Shown here: positions 1-8,227 of the stretch, piece after piece | Numbering within the stretch: the stretch's first letter is position 1 | How the letters are laid out: every line of letters starts with the position of its first letter | Assembly (NCBI RefSeq): GCF_018119405.1 | Contig: NZ_JAGPWC010000059.1 | Location: 1-32,073 of the forward strand | DNA: 32,073 nucleotides | Origin: Massilia sp. ST3 | Lineage (GTDB): Bacteria > Pseudomonadota > Gammaproteobacteria > Burkholderiales > Burkholderiaceae_D | Reading direction: 5' to 3' | Notes under the pieces: model-generated | Seen by the model: only the letters and a program-made list of their open reading frames with translations | The model's database searches: none | Told to the model about the DNA's origin: nothing | Program-made: the position numbers and the translations under genes

Positions 1-1203
1 CCAGCCGGCCAGCTCGCCGCGCGGGACGCTCTGCTTGATCAGCTTCTCGATGTCGCTCAGCAGGCGCTCGTCCTTGTCCGAGTACACCGAGATCGCGTCG
101 CCCGAGGCGCCGGCGCGGCCGGTACGGCCGATGCGGTGCACGTAGTCCTCGGCGTTGTACGGCAGGTCGAAGTTGATCACGCACGGCAGGTCGGAAATGT
201 CGAGGCCGCGCGCGGCCACGTCGGTCGCCACCAGCACCTCGACCTCGCCCTTCTTGAAGGCGTCAAGGGCGGCCATGCGCTCCTGCTGGGTCTTGTCGCC
301 GTGGATGGCCGAGGCCTTGATGCCGCGCTGCTCGAGGTGGCGCGACAGGCGCGAGGCGCCGATCTTGGTGTTCGAGAACACGATCACCTGCTTCAGCTCG
401 CGCTGGCGGATGATGTGCTCGACCACGTCGCGCTTGTGCTCCTCGTCGACCTTGTAGACCACCTGGGTGACCTTGTCGGCGGTGGCGTTGCTGCGCGCGA
501 CCTCGATCGTGACCGGGTCGGTCAGGAAGGTGTTGGCCAGCTTCTTGATCTCTGGCGAGAAGGTGGCCGAGAACATCAGGTTCTGGCGCTTCTTCGGCAG
601 CAGGTTGATGATGCGCTGCAGGTCGGGCAGGAAGCCCATGTCGAGCATGCGGTCGGCTTCGTCCATGACCAGCATCTGCACCTGGCCCAGGCTGATGTTC
701 TTCTGTTCAACGTGGTCGAGCAAGCGGCCCGGGGTGGCGATCACGATCTCGACGCCGCGGCGCAGGGTCTCGGTCTGGGGCTTCATGTCCATGCCGCCGA
801 ACACCACGGTCGAGCGCAGCGGGGTATGGCGCGAATAGGCCTTGACGTTGTCGGCCACCTGCACCGCCAGTTCGCGGGTCGGGGTCAGCACCAGGGCGCG
901 CACCGGATGGCGCGCCGGCGACATGCTGGGGTTGGCGTGGGCCATCAGGAGCTGGATGATGGGCAGCGAGAAGCCGGCGGTCTTGCCGGTGCCGGTCTGG
1001 GCCGCGCCCATGACGTCGCGGCCCTTCAGCACCACGGGAATCGCCTGGGCCTGGATCGGGGTCGGATGGACATAGCCCTGGTCCGAAAGCGCGCGCAGGA
1101 TCTCGGGCGCCAGGCCGAAATCGGCGAAGCGCACGGTCGGCTGCTCGGTCGCCGCGACGGCGTCGTTATTGTTCGCGTCGTTATTGTTCGGTGTGTCAGA
1201 CAT
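1..1203 (-). CDS. rhlE: DEAD-box ATP-dependent RNA helicase, RhlE-like (3' end cut by window edge)
   Basis: An RNA helicase that uses ATP to unwind short RNA duplexes, in ribosome assembly, RNA decay or cold adaptation. The 401 residues present cover both RecA-like lobes in order: Q motif (TPIQAQAIP), Walker A (AQTGTGKT), PTRELA, TPGR, the DEAD box (MDEADRMLDMGF), SAT (FSATF), ATDVAARGLD and the arginine-finger motif HRIGRTGRAG. The protein runs off the left edge just after the second lobe, so the basic C-terminal tail typical of RhlE proteins is not visible. The start is taken at the ATG at 1203 (MSDTPNNNDA); an in-frame ATG at 1218 would add five residues and cannot be excluded. The N-terminal linker carries a 15-bp tandem duplication giving NNNDA twice. 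Family assignment is firm; the RhlE subtype is inferred from overall motif sequence. Confidence 0.93.
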   Translation of the reverse strand, partial: MSDTPNNNDANNNDAVAATEQPTVRFADFGLAPEILRALSDQGYVHPTPIQAQAIPVVLKGRDVMGAAQTGTGKTAGFSLPIIQLLMAHANPSMSPARHPVRALVLTPTRELAVQVADNVKAYSRHTPLRSTVVFGGMDMKPQTETLRRGVEIVIATPGRLLDHVEQKNISLGQVQMLVMDEADRMLDMGFLPDLQRIINLLPKKRQNLMFSATFSPEIKKLANTFLTDPVTIEVARSNATADKVTQVVYKVDEEHKRDVVEHIIRQRELKQVIVFSNTKIGASRLSRHLEQRGIKASAIHGDKTQQERMAALDAFKKGEVEVLVATDVAARGLDISDLPCVINFDLPYNAEDYVHRIGRTGRAGASGDAISVYSDKDERLLSDIEKLIKQSVPRGELAGW

Positions 1204-1430
1204 GTTCTTTTCGGGCATTCATTGGTTCAGCTCTACGGCCCGGCTGCTGGCAGCCGGCGCGCGCGAATCAGACTCCGGGTGGGAAACGGCGGTGGCCGCT
1301 GGGCGGCGCGCTGCCGGATGGCGCACGGGCATCGAGGTCGTCATCCGGTGTCACCACCGGGACAATGCGTCGAGTACACGGACGTAGAGGCACTTTTAGC
1401 GGGTGACACGATACCTGAAATCGCCCCCAC

Positions 1431-1458
1431 TGTATATGCTGACCTGTTCTCTGGACAA
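1431..1458 (-). promoter_or_regulatory. candidate sigma-70 promoter for the RNA helicase
   Basis: On the minus strand, TTGTCC (1458-1453) and TATACA (1436-1431) are separated by 16 nt. Each matches four of six consensus bases. If used, the transcript would have a leader of more than 200 nt before the helicase start at 1203. The rest of the 1204-1495 gap shows no gene. Confidence 0.3.
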
Positions 1459-1495
1459 TTTGTTAATGGGAAACAGTCCATGCGCGGCCGGCGGA

Positions 1496-2233
1496 TCAGG
1501 GCTTCCAGCCGCGCTGCTGGGCCGCGCGCTCGGCCACCGGGTCGAGGGTGGCGCCGGCGCTACGCTGCTCGATGGCGTCCAGTACCGCCTGCGGCAGGAC
1601 GCTGCCGTCGAGGTAGGCGGCGCCGGCCTGCCCTTCGGCCAGCACGGGGATGGTCCAGCGCCCGGCGCTGCGGCAGGCCAGGCCGGCGGTGGTGTCGACC
1701 ACGAAACTGCGGCAATAGGCGCCGTCCTTGGCGATGAAGGTGACGCCGATGCGCACCCCGGTGTCGGAGGGCCCCGGGGTGGCGAGCTGCTCGCCCAGCG
1801 CGTGCAGCAGCCTGCCGCGCGCCACCAGGGCGCCTTCGCTGTCGACCAGGGTCACCAGGCCGGGATCGGCGCCCAGGCTGCGCCAGCCGAGGGCGCCGGC
1901 CAGGATGCCGGTGGCCAGGGCGCCCACCACCGCGGCCCAGTGGTTGCGGGTCCAGGCCTGGCGCGGCGGCGGATGCGGCACGGTCCGGCCAGGACGCAGC
2001 GCGTCGAGGTGCACCACCTTGGCCCCGCCGGGCGGGACGTGGCGCTGGGGCTGGCTGGAGCCGTCGTGGCCATTGGCCGAGACGCCGATCACCCGGCTGT
2101 GGCGGGCGCGGTGCTGGGCCACGCGCGCGGCCAGCACGGGATCGGCGCCGACGGCGCGCTCGACGGCCGCGCGCGCCGGTTCGGCGAGTTCACCGTTGAT
2201 GTAGGCGATCAGGAGGTCGTCCGAGAATTTCAT
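1496..2233 (-). CDS. anti-sigma-factor-like transmembrane protein
   Basis: A 245-residue single-pass membrane protein with the layout of an ECF anti-sigma factor. A short helical N-terminal domain (residues 1-45, beginning MKFSDDLLIAYINGELAEPA) resembles the cytoplasmic sigma-binding domain. A proline-rich linker, a transmembrane segment at about 98-117 and a C-terminal extracytoplasmic domain of about 125 residues follow. No zinc-binding HxxxCxxC is present, so it would be a zinc-free member. The only two cysteines (174 and 187) lie in the extracytoplasmic part and could form a disulfide. No sigma-factor gene adjoins it; it sits 17 nt downstream of the Lon-domain gene, probably co-transcribed. 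Role as an anti-sigma factor is inferred from architecture, not proven. Confidence 0.7.
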   Translation of the reverse strand: MKFSDDLLIAYINGELAEPARAAVERAVGADPVLAARVAQHRARHSRVIGVSANGHDGSSQPQRHVPPGGAKVVHLDALRPGRTVPHPPPRQAWTRNHWAAVVGALATGILAGALGWRSLGADPGLVTLVDSEGALVARGRLLHALGEQLATPGPSDTGVRIGVTFIAKDGAYCRSFVVDTTAGLACRSAGRWTIPVLAEGQAGAAYLDGSVLPQAVLDAIEQRSAGATLDPVAERAAQQRGWKP

Positions 2234-2250
2234 GCCAGCCAGCCATAGGT

Positions 2251-2871
2251 CTAGGAGGTGATCAAGCCGTGTTCGTCGAGTACGTCATGCAGCAGTTCGA
2301 GCCGGATCACCGGGTTATCGAGCATGAGCATCTGATGCTTCTGCTGGTTCGGCAAGGGCAGCAGTTCGCACCAGCGGTTCGCCACCCAGCCGCAGTCTTC
2401 GAGCCGGAATGGCGGCTGCACCGGCCAGCGGTGCTGGGGCACGTCGTGCAGCGAGGCCAGCACCCGGTCGAGGGCGTCGGCCGCGCCTTGCAGCTCGGAC
2501 GGCACCGTCACCTCGTGGTCGTCCTCGACCAGCTCGGCTTCGGCCATCCACAGCCCGTTGACGCGCTGTTCGGCGGTGACCACGGAAAAGCGCGAGCCGC
2601 CTCTGCACAGCACCTGCAGCAGGCCGGGCGTGGTGGCGGTGGTCTCGGTGACCGAGGCCACCGTGCCGGCGGCAACGAAGCGTTCCTGTTCCGCCCCGGG
2701 CCGGCGCACTTCCTGGCCCTGGGTCAGCAGCACCACCCCGAAGGGTGTCTCGTCCAGCAGGCAGCGGCTGATCATGTCGAGGTAGCGCACCTCGAACACC
2801 TGCAGCGGCAGCACCCCGTCCGGAAACAGTACCGTACTGAGCGGGAACAGTGGCAAGGAAATCGTCGACAT
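2251..2871 (-). CDS. stand-alone Lon N-terminal (substrate-binding) domain protein
   Basis: A 206-residue cytoplasmic protein made only of the Lon substrate-binding (PUA-like) domain. It opens with the characteristic LPLFPLSTVLFPDGVLPLQVF and continues with EVRYLDM, the FGVVLL strand and a helical C-terminal half. It has neither the AAA+ ATPase nor the serine-lysine protease part of Lon, so it is not a protease. Family members are widespread in proteobacteria and their function is not settled. The start is the ATG at 2871; longer readings upstream cross low-complexity Arg/Gly-rich sequence with no family similarity. It precedes the anti-sigma-like gene by 17 nt. Confidence 0.85.
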   Translation of the reverse strand: MSTISLPLFPLSTVLFPDGVLPLQVFEVRYLDMISRCLLDETPFGVVLLTQGQEVRRPGAEQERFVAAGTVASVTETTATTPGLLQVLCRGGSRFSVVTAEQRVNGLWMAEAELVEDDHEVTVPSELQGAADALDRVLASLHDVPQHRWPVQPPFRLEDCGWVANRWCELLPLPNQQKHQMLMLDNPVIRLELLHDVLDEHGLITS

Positions 2872-2920
2872 ACTCCCATCATGACAGAATCGACGGCGAA
2901 ACGGGAGCACGATTGCGGGC

Positions 2921-2940
2921 CTGCGCGGCCCTCCGCGCAG
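2921..2940. repeat. perfect inverted repeat (hairpin) between two minus-strand genes
   Basis: An 8-bp perfect stem (CTGCGCGG / CCGCGCAG) with a 4-nt loop lies in the 128-nt gap between the cupredoxin-like gene and the Lon-domain gene. No T-run follows on either strand, so it is not a standard intrinsic terminator. It could stabilise or process the mRNA. Confidence 0.45.
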
Positions 2941-2999
2941 AGGGTGCGGCGCGGCCGGGACCGCCCTGTCCGCATGCATATTTCCCGCGCTTGAAGGCC

Positions 3000-3449
3000 T
3001 CAGGAATCGGGGCCGCGCAGCGGCAGCCAGCGCAGGGCCTGCACCAGGTTGTCCAGGCGCCAGCGCAGCCGGTCCAGGCCCGGATCGGGCCAGGCCAGCA
3101 CCCGCACCCGCACCACGCCGCCGGCCACCAGCGGACAGGCGTAGGCGTGTTCCCCTTCCTCCTCGAAGGTCAGGCGAAACTCGCGCCAGGGAGCGACGTC
3201 GACCGGGCCGAAAACCAGCGGCGCGCTGTCGCGGTTGCGCAGCAGCAGCACGTCGCGCACCCCGCGCGTCAGGCGGATCTCGGCCGGCACCTGCAGGCCC
3301 GCCCTGTGCGCCCCGGGCGGCGCCTCGAGCAGCAGCTCGTGACTGCCGCCGCCCAGCGGGGCCAGGGTCGCCCACAGCAGCGCGAGCAGCAGCAGGCCGC
3401 CCAGGCCCGCCAGCGGCCAGTGGCGGCGCAGCGTGTCAGGCAGCCTCAT
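3000..3449 (-). CDS. small membrane-anchored cupredoxin-like protein of unknown function
   Basis: A 149-residue protein with one N-terminal transmembrane helix (about residues 12-32, LAGLGGLLLLALLWATLAPL) and an exported beta-rich domain. The stretch VLLLRNRDSAPLVFGP, then FRLTFEEEGEHAYACPLVAGG, has the strand order and Y-x-C-P ending of cupredoxin domains. The expected histidine ligands are absent and only one cysteine remains, so a type-1 copper site is unlikely. The start at 3449 is chosen because AGGG lies 6 nt upstream; a TTG at 3482 would give a longer form. It is divergent from the histidine kinase. The cupredoxin assignment rests on pattern reading and is tentative; otherwise it is a hypothetical membrane protein. 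Confidence 0.6.
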   Translation of the reverse strand: MRLPDTLRRHWPLAGLGGLLLLALLWATLAPLGGGSHELLLEAPPGAHRAGLQVPAEIRLTRGVRDVLLLRNRDSAPLVFGPVDVAPWREFRLTFEEEGEHAYACPLVAGGVVRVRVLAWPDPGLDRLRWRLDNLVQALRWLPLRGPDS

Positions 3450-3525
3450 GACCAACCCTGCGGGCAGCCTCGGATGGGCCAATTAATATGGATGGGCGCA
3501 TGTGAGCGCATGGTCGTCTGTTGGA

Positions 3526-3555
3526 TTGCATTGGATAAATATTCTGCCATATAAG
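3526..3555 (+). promoter_or_regulatory. candidate promoter for the CHASE histidine kinase
   Basis: TTGCAT (3526-3531) and TATAAG (3550-3555) are 18 nt apart. The -10 matches five of six consensus bases and the -35 three of six. The element lies in the AT-richer divergent region between the minus-strand gene starting at 3449 and the kinase start at 3676. Confidence 0.28.
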
Positions 3556-3675
3556 TTCTTGCCAAATGCGAAGGTCGCGTGCGCCCTGCAAGCGAAAGGG
3601 TGCGTATGCTACAAGGACATCCGCGCGATTCCGACTAACTTCTCCGCCACGGCCTTGCCGTGCGCGTTCGACGCC

Positions 3676-6036
3676 ATGCAGCAGCCCGATCCAGCACCGA
3701 CGCCCACGCTTCCCCGTGGCCGGCTGCCCCTCCCGGGGTCCGGCCAGGGCCCGCTGCTGCTGGCGATGTTCGTGTTCCTGGTCACCCTGGTGGCGACCTA
3801 CAGCGCCTGGAACGGCGCGCGCCACGGCGCCCAGGAACAGCTGCGCGAGACCTTCGACTACCGCACCCGCGACATGGCCTACAGCATCGAGCGCCGGATG
3901 GCCGTCTACGAGCAGGTGCTGCGCGGCGCGCGCGGCTACCTGCGCGGCTCGGTCGCGCTCAGCCGCGCCGACTTCGCCGAGTACTACCGCCAGCTGCGCC
4001 TGGACCAGCACTTCCCCGGGCTGGAGGCGATCGGGATCGCCACCGCCATCCCGCCCGGCGGCCTGGCCGCCCACGAACGCGGGGTGCGCGCCGAAGGCTA
4101 TCCGCACTACGCCGTCAGTTCCGAGGGGCCGCGCGAGTCCCAAACCGCGGTTTCCCACATCGAACCCTTCTCGGGCCGCAACCTGCGCGCCTTCGGCTAC
4201 GACATGTTCAGCGAGCCGGTGCGGCGCGCGGCCATGATCGCCGCCCGCGACAGCGGCCAGGCCGCCCTGAGCGGCAAGGTGGTGCTGGTGCAGGAAGGCA
4301 CGGGCAGCCAGCAATCCGGGGTGCTGATGTACCTGCCCGTGTACCGCGCCGGCATGCCGGCGGCGACCGTGGAACAGCGCCGCGCCGCCCTCGCCGGCTG
4401 GGTCTACGCGCCCTTCCGCATGAACGACCTGATGCGCGGGGTGAGCGGCATCGCCGTGCCCCAGCTCGAGATCGAGGTCTACGATGGCGAACAGGCCGTT
4501 CCGGAGGCGCTGCTGTACCGCTCCCCGGCGACCACGGCCGCCCCGGCGCGCTTCGACGCCACCCGGCGCCTGGCGATCGGCGGCCGCGCCTGGACCGTCA
4601 GGATGCGCCCGGATGCATCGATGCTGGCCACCCTGGACACCACGCGCCCGATGCTGATCGCGGTCACCGGCACCATCCTCGGTTTCCTGCTCAGCCTGGT
4701 TGTCTGGCTGCTGGCCACCGAGCGCCGCCGCGCCCTGCAGCTGGCCCAGTCCATGACCCTCGAGCTGCGCGAGTCGCACGACCGCATCGCCGCCGAGCAG
4801 CAGCGCATCCGCGTGATCCTCGAGAACGCCTACGACGGCTTCGTCGCGGTCGACGAGTCCGGCCGCATCACCGACTGGAACGCCCAGGCCACGCGCATCT
4901 TCGGCATGACGGCCGAGGAAGCGGTGGGACGCCCGGTCGAGACCCTGCTGCCGGAACCCCGGCGGGTGGCCTTCCGCGCCGCCTTCGAGGCCTTCAAGCG
5001 CGGCGGCCCCTGCTCGCTGCTGGGCGCGCCGCGGGAGGTCGAGGTGCTGCACGCCAGCGGGCGCAAGCTGCCGGCCGAGCTGGCGGTGGCCCTGCTGCCG
5101 ACCGGCTCGGTGGCCGGCGCCAGCGTGTTCGTGCGCGACATCACGCCGCGGCGCGAGGCCGAGGCGCGCGAGCAGCAGCGCCAGCAGCGCCTGGACGAGG
5201 CGCGCCAGGGCCTGCTGCGCGCCCAGAAGCTGGAAGCGGTGGGCAAGCTGACGGGCGGCGTGGCGCACGACTTCAACAACATCCTGCACATCATCAGCGC
5301 CAACGTGCAGCTGATGCTGCGCGCCGAAGGCCCGATGAACAAGAAGCGCCTGCACAGCATCCTCGACGCGGTCGACCGCGGCGCCAAGCTGGCCGGCCAG
5401 CTGCTGGCCTTCGCCCGGCGCCAGCCGCTGCACCCGAGCGTGGTCGACGTGCGCGAGCTGCTGGAGCGGGTCGACAGCCTGCTGCTGCGCGCCGCCGGCG
5501 ACAGCATCACGGTCGAGCGCAGCGCGCCGCCCGAACTGTGGCCGACCCTGGTCGACCCCAACCAGCTCGAGAACGTGCTGCTCAACCTGGTGATCAATGC
5601 GCGCGACGCCATGGAAGGCGCGGGCACCATCGCCCTGCGCCTGGCCAACGTGACGGTCGACGCCGAGGCGGCCCAGGCCGACCCCGAGCTCACGCCCGGC
5701 GACTACGTGCAGGTGGCAGTCAGCGACACCGGCCAGGGCATGCCGCGCGAAGTCATGGAACGCGCCTTCGAGCCCTTCTTCACCACCAAGCCCGAAGGCA
5801 AGGGCACCGGCCTGGGCCTGTCGATGGCGCACGGCTTCGTGCGCCAGAGCGGCGGCCATATCCGCCTGGCCAGCACACCGGGCCAGGGCACCACGGTCAC
5901 CATCTACCTGCCGCGTCACGTGGCGCCGGCCTTGCGCGAGCCAGTCGCGGCGGCCGAGCCGGGCCAGGCGCCGGACGCTTCCAAGGCCTCCGAGGCATCC
6001 GAAACCGCCGCCTCGGACGCCGGGGCCCACTCCTGA
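3676..6036 (+). CDS. CHASE-PAS sensor histidine kinase
   Basis: A membrane histidine kinase of 786 residues. Transmembrane helix 1 is at about 26-46. A periplasmic CHASE domain follows (about 75-290, with SRADFAEYYRQL, the FPGLEAIGIA strand and IEPFSGRNLRAFGYDMFSEP). Helix 2 is at about 325-348, then a PAS domain (about 378-492, VILENAYDGFVAVDESGRIT), a short coiled coil, HisKA with phospho-acceptor H531 (GGVAHDFNN) and a HATPase domain (N box NLVINARDAM, G1 DTGQGM, F box FEPFFTTK, G2 GTGLGL). An Ala/Glu-rich tail ends it. No receiver domain or response-regulator gene is adjacent, so the partner is elsewhere. The start at 3676 is chosen because it immediately precedes the conserved part; upstream in-frame sequence looks non-coding and the ribosome site is weak. 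The CHASE ligand is unknown. Confidence 0.92.
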   Translation: MQQPDPAPTPTLPRGRLPLPGSGQGPLLLAMFVFLVTLVATYSAWNGARHGAQEQLRETFDYRTRDMAYSIERRMAVYEQVLRGARGYLRGSVALSRADFAEYYRQLRLDQHFPGLEAIGIATAIPPGGLAAHERGVRAEGYPHYAVSSEGPRESQTAVSHIEPFSGRNLRAFGYDMFSEPVRRAAMIAARDSGQAALSGKVVLVQEGTGSQQSGVLMYLPVYRAGMPAATVEQRRAALAGWVYAPFRMNDLMRGVSGIAVPQLEIEVYDGEQAVPEALLYRSPATTAAPARFDATRRLAIGGRAWTVRMRPDASMLATLDTTRPMLIAVTGTILGFLLSLVVWLLATERRRALQLAQSMTLELRESHDRIAAEQQRIRVILENAYDGFVAVDESGRITDWNAQATRIFGMTAEEAVGRPVETLLPEPRRVAFRAAFEAFKRGGPCSLLGAPREVEVLHASGRKLPAELAVALLPTGSVAGASVFVRDITPRREAEAREQQRQQRLDEARQGLLRAQKLEAVGKLTGGVAHDFNNILHIISANVQLMLRAEGPMNKKRLHSILDAVDRGAKLAGQLLAFARRQPLHPSVVDVRELLERVDSLLLRAAGDSITVERSAPPELWPTLVDPNQLENVLLNLVINARDAMEGAGTIALRLANVTVDAEAAQADPELTPGDYVQVAVSDTGQGMPREVMERAFEPFFTTKPEGKGTGLGLSMAHGFVRQSGGHIRLASTPGQGTTVTIYLPRHVAPALREPVAAAEPGQAPDASKASEASETAASDAGAHS

Positions 6037-6192
6037 GCGCGGCCCGCCCTCTCCCTTTGCCTTGTTGTTTTATGTTGACAAAAGCAGTAAAGCGCATGCT
6101 CTTTTATTGCCCTCTGGTATTATCTGGTGACATAAAGAAATCTCACCAAATCTAACCATCTCGGACAGCTGGCCACGTGCCGCTGACGTGGC

Positions 6193-8226
6193 ATGCGCTC
6201 ACTCGACCGCCCTTACCCTGCACTTTCCCTGCCGGCCGCCGCCGCACTGGCGCTGGCGGCGTTGCTGGAAACGCTTCCGGCCGCCGCCGCGCCTGTCGGC
6301 GCCCCTGCGGAGACGCCGGCCCTGGCCGAGCTGCCGCTGGAAGCGCTGATGGGCATGAAGATGGTGAAGGCCGCGTCCAGGTTCGAGCAGCTGATCAGCG
6401 AAGCGCCGGCGGCCGCCAGCGTGCTGGACTCGAGCGACATCCGCGCCCATGGCTGGCGCACGCTGGCCGACGCGCTGGGCTCGCTGCCCGGCCTGTTCAC
6501 CACCAGCGACCGCAGCTACGCCTACCTGGGCGCGCGCGGCTTCGTGCGCCCGGGCGACTACAACAGCCGCTTCGTGTTCATGATCGACGGCGTGCGCACC
6601 AACGACAGCGTGTACGGCCAGGCCATGCTGGGCAATGAAGGCCTGGTCGACATGGACCTGGTGCAGCGCATCGAATTCATTCCCGGCGCCGGCTCGGCCA
6701 TTGCCGGCTCGAGCGCGATGTTCGGCGTGATCAATGTCGTGACCCGCGACGGCAATGCGCTGGCGGGTCCGCGCGTCGCGCTGGCGGCCGGCGGCGACGG
6801 CGAACGGCGCCTGCGCGCCAGCTACGGCTGGCATGGCCGGCACGGCGCCGACCTGCTGGTGTCGGCCAGCGTGCTCACGCGCGACGGCGAAACCCTGTAC
6901 TACCCCGAATTCGACACGCCCGACCAGGGGCACGGCATCGTCCGCGGCGGCGACGGCGAGCAGGCGCGCCAGTTCCTGCTCAAGGCCAGCACGGGCGGCT
7001 TCACCTTCTCGGCCAACCACGTCCACCGCAGCAAGGGCACGCCCACCGCGTCCTACGAGACCCTGTTCGGCGCCCCCAACCGCACCCTGGACACGCACAG
7101 CGTGGCCCAGCTGGCGTATGCGCGCACGCTGGCGCCCGGCCTGGCGCTGTCGGCCCAGGCGGTGTGGGGCAAGGCCGACTACCTCGGCCACTATTACTAC
7201 GCCGGCGCCGGGGACCTCCCCATCGACAACGTCGACGGCAGCCATGCGCGCTGGAGCGGGCTGAACCTGCACGCGACCATCACCGCTTTCGCCGGCCACA
7301 AGATCGTGGCGGGCGCCGATCTCGAGCACGACGCCCGGCGCGACATGTTCAACTACGAGGCCGAGCCCTATGTCTCGCGGCTGGACGAGCGCCGCTCGGC
7401 CGACAAGCGCGGCGTGTTCCTCGAGGACGAGCTGCGCCTGGGCGAGCGGGTGCTGGTCAACGCCAGCCTGCGCCACGACCGCCACAGCACCGGCGCGCGC
7501 AGCACCAACCCGCGCCTGGCCCTGCTCTACCGGCTCGCGCCCGGCACCACCGCCAAACTCATCTACGGCAAGGGCTTCCGGGTGCCGAACGCCTACGAGC
7601 TGTACTACAACGTACCGGGCGAAGGCGGCCAGCTGGCCAATCCGGACCTGGCCCCGGAGCGCATCCGCACCGCCGAAGCCGTGCTCGAACACGCCTTCGG
7701 CGCCGGCGGCCACGCGCGCCTGTCGCTGTTCGATTACCGCATGCGCGACCTGGTCTCGCAGCAGCAGGAGGCGGACAGCGGACTGCTCATCTTCCGCAAC
7801 CTCGAGCACGCCAAGGCCCTGGGCATGGAGGCCTCGGCCGAGCAGGTCTACGCCAGCGCGGCGCGCCTGCGCGCCAGCTACACCTGGCAGCGCGCGCGCG
7901 ACGGCGACGGCGCGCCGCTGCGCGCCTCGCCGCGCCACCTGCTCAAGTTCAACGGCGTGCTGCCGCTGGCCGGCCAGCGCGCGCGCCTGGGCGGCGAATT
8001 CCAGTGCCTGTCGGCGCGCCTGACCGAGCATGGCCGCGTGGGCGGCTATTGCATGAGCAACTTGACCCTGTCGAGCACGCGCCTGGTGCCGGGCGCCGAC
8101 CTGTCGCTGAGCGTGTACAACCTGCTGGACCGCCGCTATGCGGACCCGGCCGGCCCCGCCTTCGTCCAGGAAGCGCTGCAGCGCGAGGGGCGCTCCATCC
8201 ACGCCAAGCTGGCCTACAGGTTCTGA
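6193..8226 (+). CDS. TonB-dependent outer-membrane receptor
   Basis: An outer-membrane active-transport receptor of 677 residues with an alanine-rich signal peptide (about 1-34). The plug domain (about 55-185) is seen in EAPAAASVLDSSDIRAHGWR, LGARGFVRPGDYNSRFVFMIDG and the VQRIEFIPGAGSAIAG / FGVINVVTR strands. A beta barrel follows with typical motifs such as GFRVPNAYELYYN and LAPERIRTAE, ending in the aromatic LAYRF. The pre-plug LAELPLEALMGMKM resembles the N-terminal segment of the receptor branch that also contains cobalamin and colicin-type receptors. The cargo cannot be told from sequence. It is directly followed (2-nt gap) by a YfiR gene and a GGDEF-EAL gene, implying a signalling role coupled to cyclic-di-GMP rather than, or as well as, nutrient uptake. 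Confidence 0.93.
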   Translation: MRSLDRPYPALSLPAAAALALAALLETLPAAAAPVGAPAETPALAELPLEALMGMKMVKAASRFEQLISEAPAAASVLDSSDIRAHGWRTLADALGSLPGLFTTSDRSYAYLGARGFVRPGDYNSRFVFMIDGVRTNDSVYGQAMLGNEGLVDMDLVQRIEFIPGAGSAIAGSSAMFGVINVVTRDGNALAGPRVALAAGGDGERRLRASYGWHGRHGADLLVSASVLTRDGETLYYPEFDTPDQGHGIVRGGDGEQARQFLLKASTGGFTFSANHVHRSKGTPTASYETLFGAPNRTLDTHSVAQLAYARTLAPGLALSAQAVWGKADYLGHYYYAGAGDLPIDNVDGSHARWSGLNLHATITAFAGHKIVAGADLEHDARRDMFNYEAEPYVSRLDERRSADKRGVFLEDELRLGERVLVNASLRHDRHSTGARSTNPRLALLYRLAPGTTAKLIYGKGFRVPNAYELYYNVPGEGGQLANPDLAPERIRTAEAVLEHAFGAGGHARLSLFDYRMRDLVSQQQEADSGLLIFRNLEHAKALGMEASAEQVYASAARLRASYTWQRARDGDGAPLRASPRHLLKFNGVLPLAGQRARLGGEFQCLSARLTEHGRVGGYCMSNLTLSSTRLVPGADLSLSVYNLLDRRYADPAGPAFVQEALQREGRSIHAKLAYRF

Positions 8227-8227
8227 G

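Noticed and set aside
1430..1445. LexA-like SOS box beginning CTGTATAT upstream of the helicase
   Set aside because: The second half-site reads CCT instead of CAG at the required spacing, so the palindrome is missing.
3436..6030. A long open frame on the minus strand opposite the histidine kinase, and similar very long frames opposite the receptor, the cyclases, rpoD and the usher
   Set aside because: They are rich in Arg, Ala, Gly, His and Gln, match no family, and lie opposite genes with full domain sets. Long antisense frames are expected in GC-rich DNA.
6075..6108. A TTGACA element upstream of the TonB receptor as a promoter
   Set aside because: No acceptable -10 lies at 16-18 nt. The nearest AT-rich hexamers are too far, so the promoter could not be fixed.
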